Source: Callaeas wilsoni (Eukaryota > Chordata > Aves > Passeriformes > Callaeidae). Taken from it: a DNA stretch of 64,000 nt. A model generated the notes under the pieces. The model did not search any database, was not told the origin of the DNA, and was given only the letters and a program-made list of their open reading frames with translations. Position 1 is the stretch's first letter, and the number at the start of each line of letters is the position of its first letter. Positions 60,639 through 64,000 of the stretch are shown here, piece after piece. A program made the position numbers and the translations under genes. The stretch spans positions 1 to 64,000 of the forward strand of contig VWPU01000902.1 of assembly GCA_013398955.1 (NCBI GenBank). Direction: 5' to 3'.

Positions 60639-62655
60639 TTTTTTTGTAGGGATAGAGAATGAAAATGGGAGCTCCTAGCTCGCTGCGATGCCAAGCAATT
60701 ACATCCGTCACATGCCTCAGCCTGGATCCAGATATAAAAAGACACAGAAATAAAAGACTTGTTTAGGGAAAGCTCTTTTTAAATGGATCAAATGCTTAGC
60801 AGTAGTGCCAGAATGACAGTAACTGAAATGACTTGTTTTTCTCCTAAAACAGATGTATGACAACCCATGCACAGTGCAAGTTTACTCCCACCACCCTCTC
60901 AGGGCATTTGGGGTGGTGATGAGAAAGTTGTTACTAGTAAGAAAACCAGTAAACCCCCAAACTCTCATGCTTGAGATCCCTTCTGGAGCCAGTGTTCAGC
61001 TGCACAAACAACCTCAGCTTAAATATAGTTGTCGAGACTGTGGAACATTTGGCTCATTCCCCACTCACACATGTACATGCAGACACAGAGATCTGACAGA
61101 GACCCTGTTACTTGAAGCAGGAGAGTAAAAGGTTTCTCCACTGCCACATCAAACCATAGCTCTGAAGAGCTGTGAGCACCTCTTCTCTTCAGATATAAAA
61201 TACAACTTTTGAAAAAAAAATTTTTAAAGCTTCAGATAAGCATCCAAAACCTGAAAGCTTATTCCAGCCCATTTTGCATCTAAGCTGATATGGAAGTAGG
61301 CCAGTCTTCATGCTGATTCACATCTCTTGCATTCTGATGCTCCATGGCAAAAAAAATTAGAGATGAGTGTAGTTGCAGGCCTTATTTTGAAGGGACAAGT
61401 AGAGATGTTTGAGTAAAAATTCATTTTAAATAGTCCTTGATGAGAGAAGTTTAACTGCTTGCAGAGACTGAAGATGATCCTCCTCGTTTCAGACTAATTT
61501 ACAGTGTCAGATGTAATTTTTTTTCCGTCCCCAAGTACAGGGGAATAAACCACCTTGACACCACCATGACCAACAAAGTGATGCCATATAGTCCCATTCT
61601 GACAGAGGAGAACTTAGGAGGATGCTTCTTCACACAAAATAGGTACACAAATAGATTTTCTTTCGCTGTCTCCTCAGTCTAACATATTATTTCAAAAATG
61701 ACAGGTTCAGATAGTATATTGCACAACACATCAGATGTCTGCCTTGGTGAATATGATTTTACACAAATATGCAGCATTTATGTCTGTATTAGTAGCATCA
61801 TTGAATATTATTCTCCTAGATGGCAGGCATGCTGTTATTAAAGTATAATATCTAGGAAGGAAACAGCTCACTTAGGGTTTTCAGAAGGTATTTGATTTAA
61901 CTCCTCTTCATAATTCTCACATCGCATTTGCTGAACTAAGAAAAAAAGGTTGTGAGTGTTATTTTAGGAAGCTTAACCTATAATTATATTCCTGTCTCAA
62001 TGGCATCACTTCAAAGGAGACCTCACTAGCTGCTAAGCAAACCTCTTTCTTATGGAGATTTCACTCCTCTCCCTCCCTGTGACTAACTCTAATTCACAGG
62101 ATTTCTTCCCATCTAGCCCAGGTTCCTGTCCTTCTCTTGAAGAAAGCAGGTGACTAGGAACAAACATGATTACTGGACTCCAGTTTTGATGGGGAAGAGA
62201 GGTTGTTTTTCTTTGGCTTTGTTCTTTCGGTTTACAATGGTGTTCTGTTTGCAACATGGAGAATAATCTGTTATAGCAAAGACTTGCTGGATTGAGCGAG
62301 AGCTGTAACAGCCTCTAATTACTGAAGAACAGAAATAAGAATGAACCTGCAGGCTGAGCAGCTCTCTTCTTGCTGCTTCGTGCTGTATTCCTCAGAGACC
62401 AACCAAAACCAGGCAGAAGTCACCGTCCATGTGGGTACGCAGAGTCTGTTCCTGAGACTGGGAACTTTTTCGAGGTTTGGATCCCAGGGTGTCTTGCATG
62501 CTCCTGTTTCAATGTGTGCTCTTATGACAGCATGCTTCCCAACTTAAATTCCATCTCTCCTACTAAGCTTATCTTTGCTCTCTCACCTCTCTTTATTAAA
62601 ATACATTTTTGCTGTCCTTTGCTACTAAGTGATTCTAGGTAAAGCTGTAAATACC

Positions 62656-62680
62656 ACAAAACAAACAAACAAACAAAAAA
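62656..62680. repeat. (CAAA)n microsatellite
   Basis: About four to five AAAC/CAAA units followed by an A run. Confidence 0.85.
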
Positions 62681-62917
62681 CCCCAGAACCAACCAAAGTA
62701 ACCCCCCACATCTTAATTTTCTCAAGTATTTGTTCTTAATCCCCTAATGGGTTTCCAAAGAGTCACAAATAACCATTCCCATGAATATAATAACTGAGTG
62801 TTTGCATTCACAAAAAATCTAGTCTAATTTTGGTTCTTACTCTCTCCAAAAAGTTTTCCAGGCTTGTAGACAGTCCCGACAGTTATAGCACTATTAATAC
62901 AAAAAACCTTTTCCTTT

Positions 62918-63173
62918 CACAGAATCCCAGCATGGGTCAGGTTGGGAGGCACCACAGTGGGTCATCAGATCCATCTTCCCTGCTCGAGCAGGATCATCCC
63001 AGAGCACACGGCCCAGGATGGTGTCAGACAGTTTTTGAATATCTCCAGTGAGGGAGACTCCACAGCCTCTCTGGGCAGCCTGTTCCAGGGCTCAGTGCTT
63101 CACCTGCACAGTGAAGAAGTTCTTCCTCATGTTCAGGTGGAACTTCCTGTGCACCAGTTTCTGCTTGTTGCCT
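62918..63173 (-). mobile_element. CR1 LINE, 3' part, split by an LTR insertion
   Basis: On the minus strand this is the CR1 3' region. Reading +, it starts CACAGAATCCCAGCATGGG and continues CAGGTTGGGAGGCACCAC, GAATATCTCCAGTGAGGGAG, AGAAGTTCTTCCTCATGTTC and AGGTGGAACTTCC. It continues after the LTR at 63827. It is relatively well preserved compared with the other CR1 copies in the window. Confidence 0.92.
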
Positions 63174-63821
63174 TGTGCCGGTTTGGACACAAATCCAGGA
63201 GGAAACAACCCGAGAGGGGCGTCTCTCTCTCTCTCTCTCCTGCCTGCCAGGCAAGCAGGCCCCGGCAGTCCCTCCCCCACAGGTTTAGGAAAATAATTTC
63301 TCGAGTGAAAGTGAAAAAAATTTAACAAACAGAAACCTCCACTTTAACGGGAAAAAAAAAAAAAAAAAATTGAAACCCCCTCCCCTGTCCCCTAAAAGAG
63401 GACTATGGATTTTAGAGTTCTTTCTGTAGGTAAAACCTGCAGTCCTGAGCTGGGCCGGGCCGGCCAGGCAGGGTCCGACAATCCCCCTTGGAGGGTCCCG
63501 CCGAGCAGGTCCCGAGATGGTAACTGGTCTCAGATGAAAAGCAAGCCAAAAACAGTCCAAAAAGGAACAGAAGCCGCTGAGGCAGATCACAGTCCCTTCT
63601 CCGCTGAGAGCTGAAGAGACTAGAGCGCAAAAGTCCTCTAACCACCCAAATGTTGCCAGAATTGGGAGAGAAAAGAATGTAAACATTCTAGATGCAAGGT
63701 CAAGCTAGCCGCTTTGAAGAGTTCTCTCGGCTTCTCTCTGCCTCCTTTGCAATTTAAAGGTACACTAGAAATCAAGCAGGAGATGGGGAATACAGTATTG
63801 TCATAGAATCAACCCAAGACA
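63174..63821 (-). mobile_element. Solo LTR (648 bp) of an avian endogenous retrovirus nested in CR1
   Basis: On the minus strand the element begins TGTCTTGGG and ends GGCACA, and it is flanked by the 5-bp duplication TGCCT (63169-63173 and 63822-63826). Removing the element and one duplication rejoins the CR1 sequence in register. It contains an 18-base A run (63352-63369, T on the coding strand), a (CT)n tract at 63223-63240 and a near-palindrome by the 3' end that could form a hairpin. It has no internal retroviral genes. Several short open frames across it are by-products. A 115-bp relative lies at 9780-9894. Confidence 0.92.
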
Positions 63822-63826
63822 TGCCT

Positions 63827-64000
63827 CTTGCCTAGCACCATTGAGCAGAGCCCGTCCATCCTCTGGATACCTTCCTTTCAGACATTTATAGACGTTGATG
63901 AGGTCCCCTCTCAGTCATTCTTCTAGGGGCTGAAGAGACCCAACTCTCTCAGCCTTTCCTCATAAGAGAGATGCTCTTTCTTTCAGCCTAACAAACTGCA
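63827..64000 (-). mobile_element. CR1 LINE continuation, running off the window
   Basis: The sequence resumes the same CR1 copy with GCACCATTGAGCAGAG, GACGTTGATGAGGTCCCCTC, TGAAGAGACCCAACTCTCTC and CCTTTCCTCATAAGAGAGAT. It is still open at the window edge, so the 5' end of this copy is not seen. Confidence 0.9.

Larger units (their letters stand above)
51801..62917. other. AT-rich intergenic DNA, no gene seen
   Basis: No gene or transposon was recognised. Frames of up to 136 codons (53010-53420 on +, 57415-57804 on -) have no known family. Small local repeats and low-complexity tracts are listed separately. Confidence 0.5.

Noticed and set aside
63024..63686. Several overlapping frames of 69-133 codons on both strands
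   Set aside because: They fall in a CR1 fragment and a non-coding LTR, so they are repeat by-products.

Overview
The window looks like bird nuclear DNA. The main evidence is several CR1-type LINE fragments ending in the usual ATTCTATG-like 3' signature, plus short solo LTRs of avian endogenous retroviruses with clear target-site duplications. CR1 and LTR content together suggest a neoavian, perhaps a songbird, but the species cannot be fixed from sequence reading alone.

Only one gene is convincing. At 60-1394 on the + strand lies a complete, intronless 444-residue reading frame for the alpha-2C adrenergic receptor (ADRA2C), inside a CpG-rich 5' region with GC boxes. It is followed by a purine-rich 3' UTR with polyadenylation signals at 1764 and 1995.

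The remaining ~62 kb is AT-rich non-coding DNA with no recognisable second gene, i.e. a gene desert downstream of ADRA2C. Its readable landmarks are: six CR1 fragments (10550-10713, 12628-12904, 26715-27105, 32071-32200 and 37951-38015 on +; 62918 to the window end on -); an old, decayed avian LTR-type repeat (about 23815-24609); two 449/448-bp sister solo LTRs, about 95% identical by eye, at 33059-33507 and 44544-44991, each with its own 4-bp target duplication; a 648-bp solo LTR (63174-63821) nested inside the last CR1 and flanked by the 5-bp duplication TGCCT; and at 9780-9894 a 115-bp shrunken relative of that LTR that keeps its own 5-bp duplication CAGGT.

Non-repeat signals that stand out are a CpG-dense pocket at about 38116-38430, a TAAT-rich block at 42540-42720, an evenly spaced G-run tract at 60587-60638, and a minus-strand segment (14792-15140) that is open in one frame from a good splice acceptor to a good splice donor. 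No RNA gene, CRISPR array or multi-gene system was seen. The scattered open frames of 60-140 codons in the desert show no family I recognise, and many begin at non-ATG codons.
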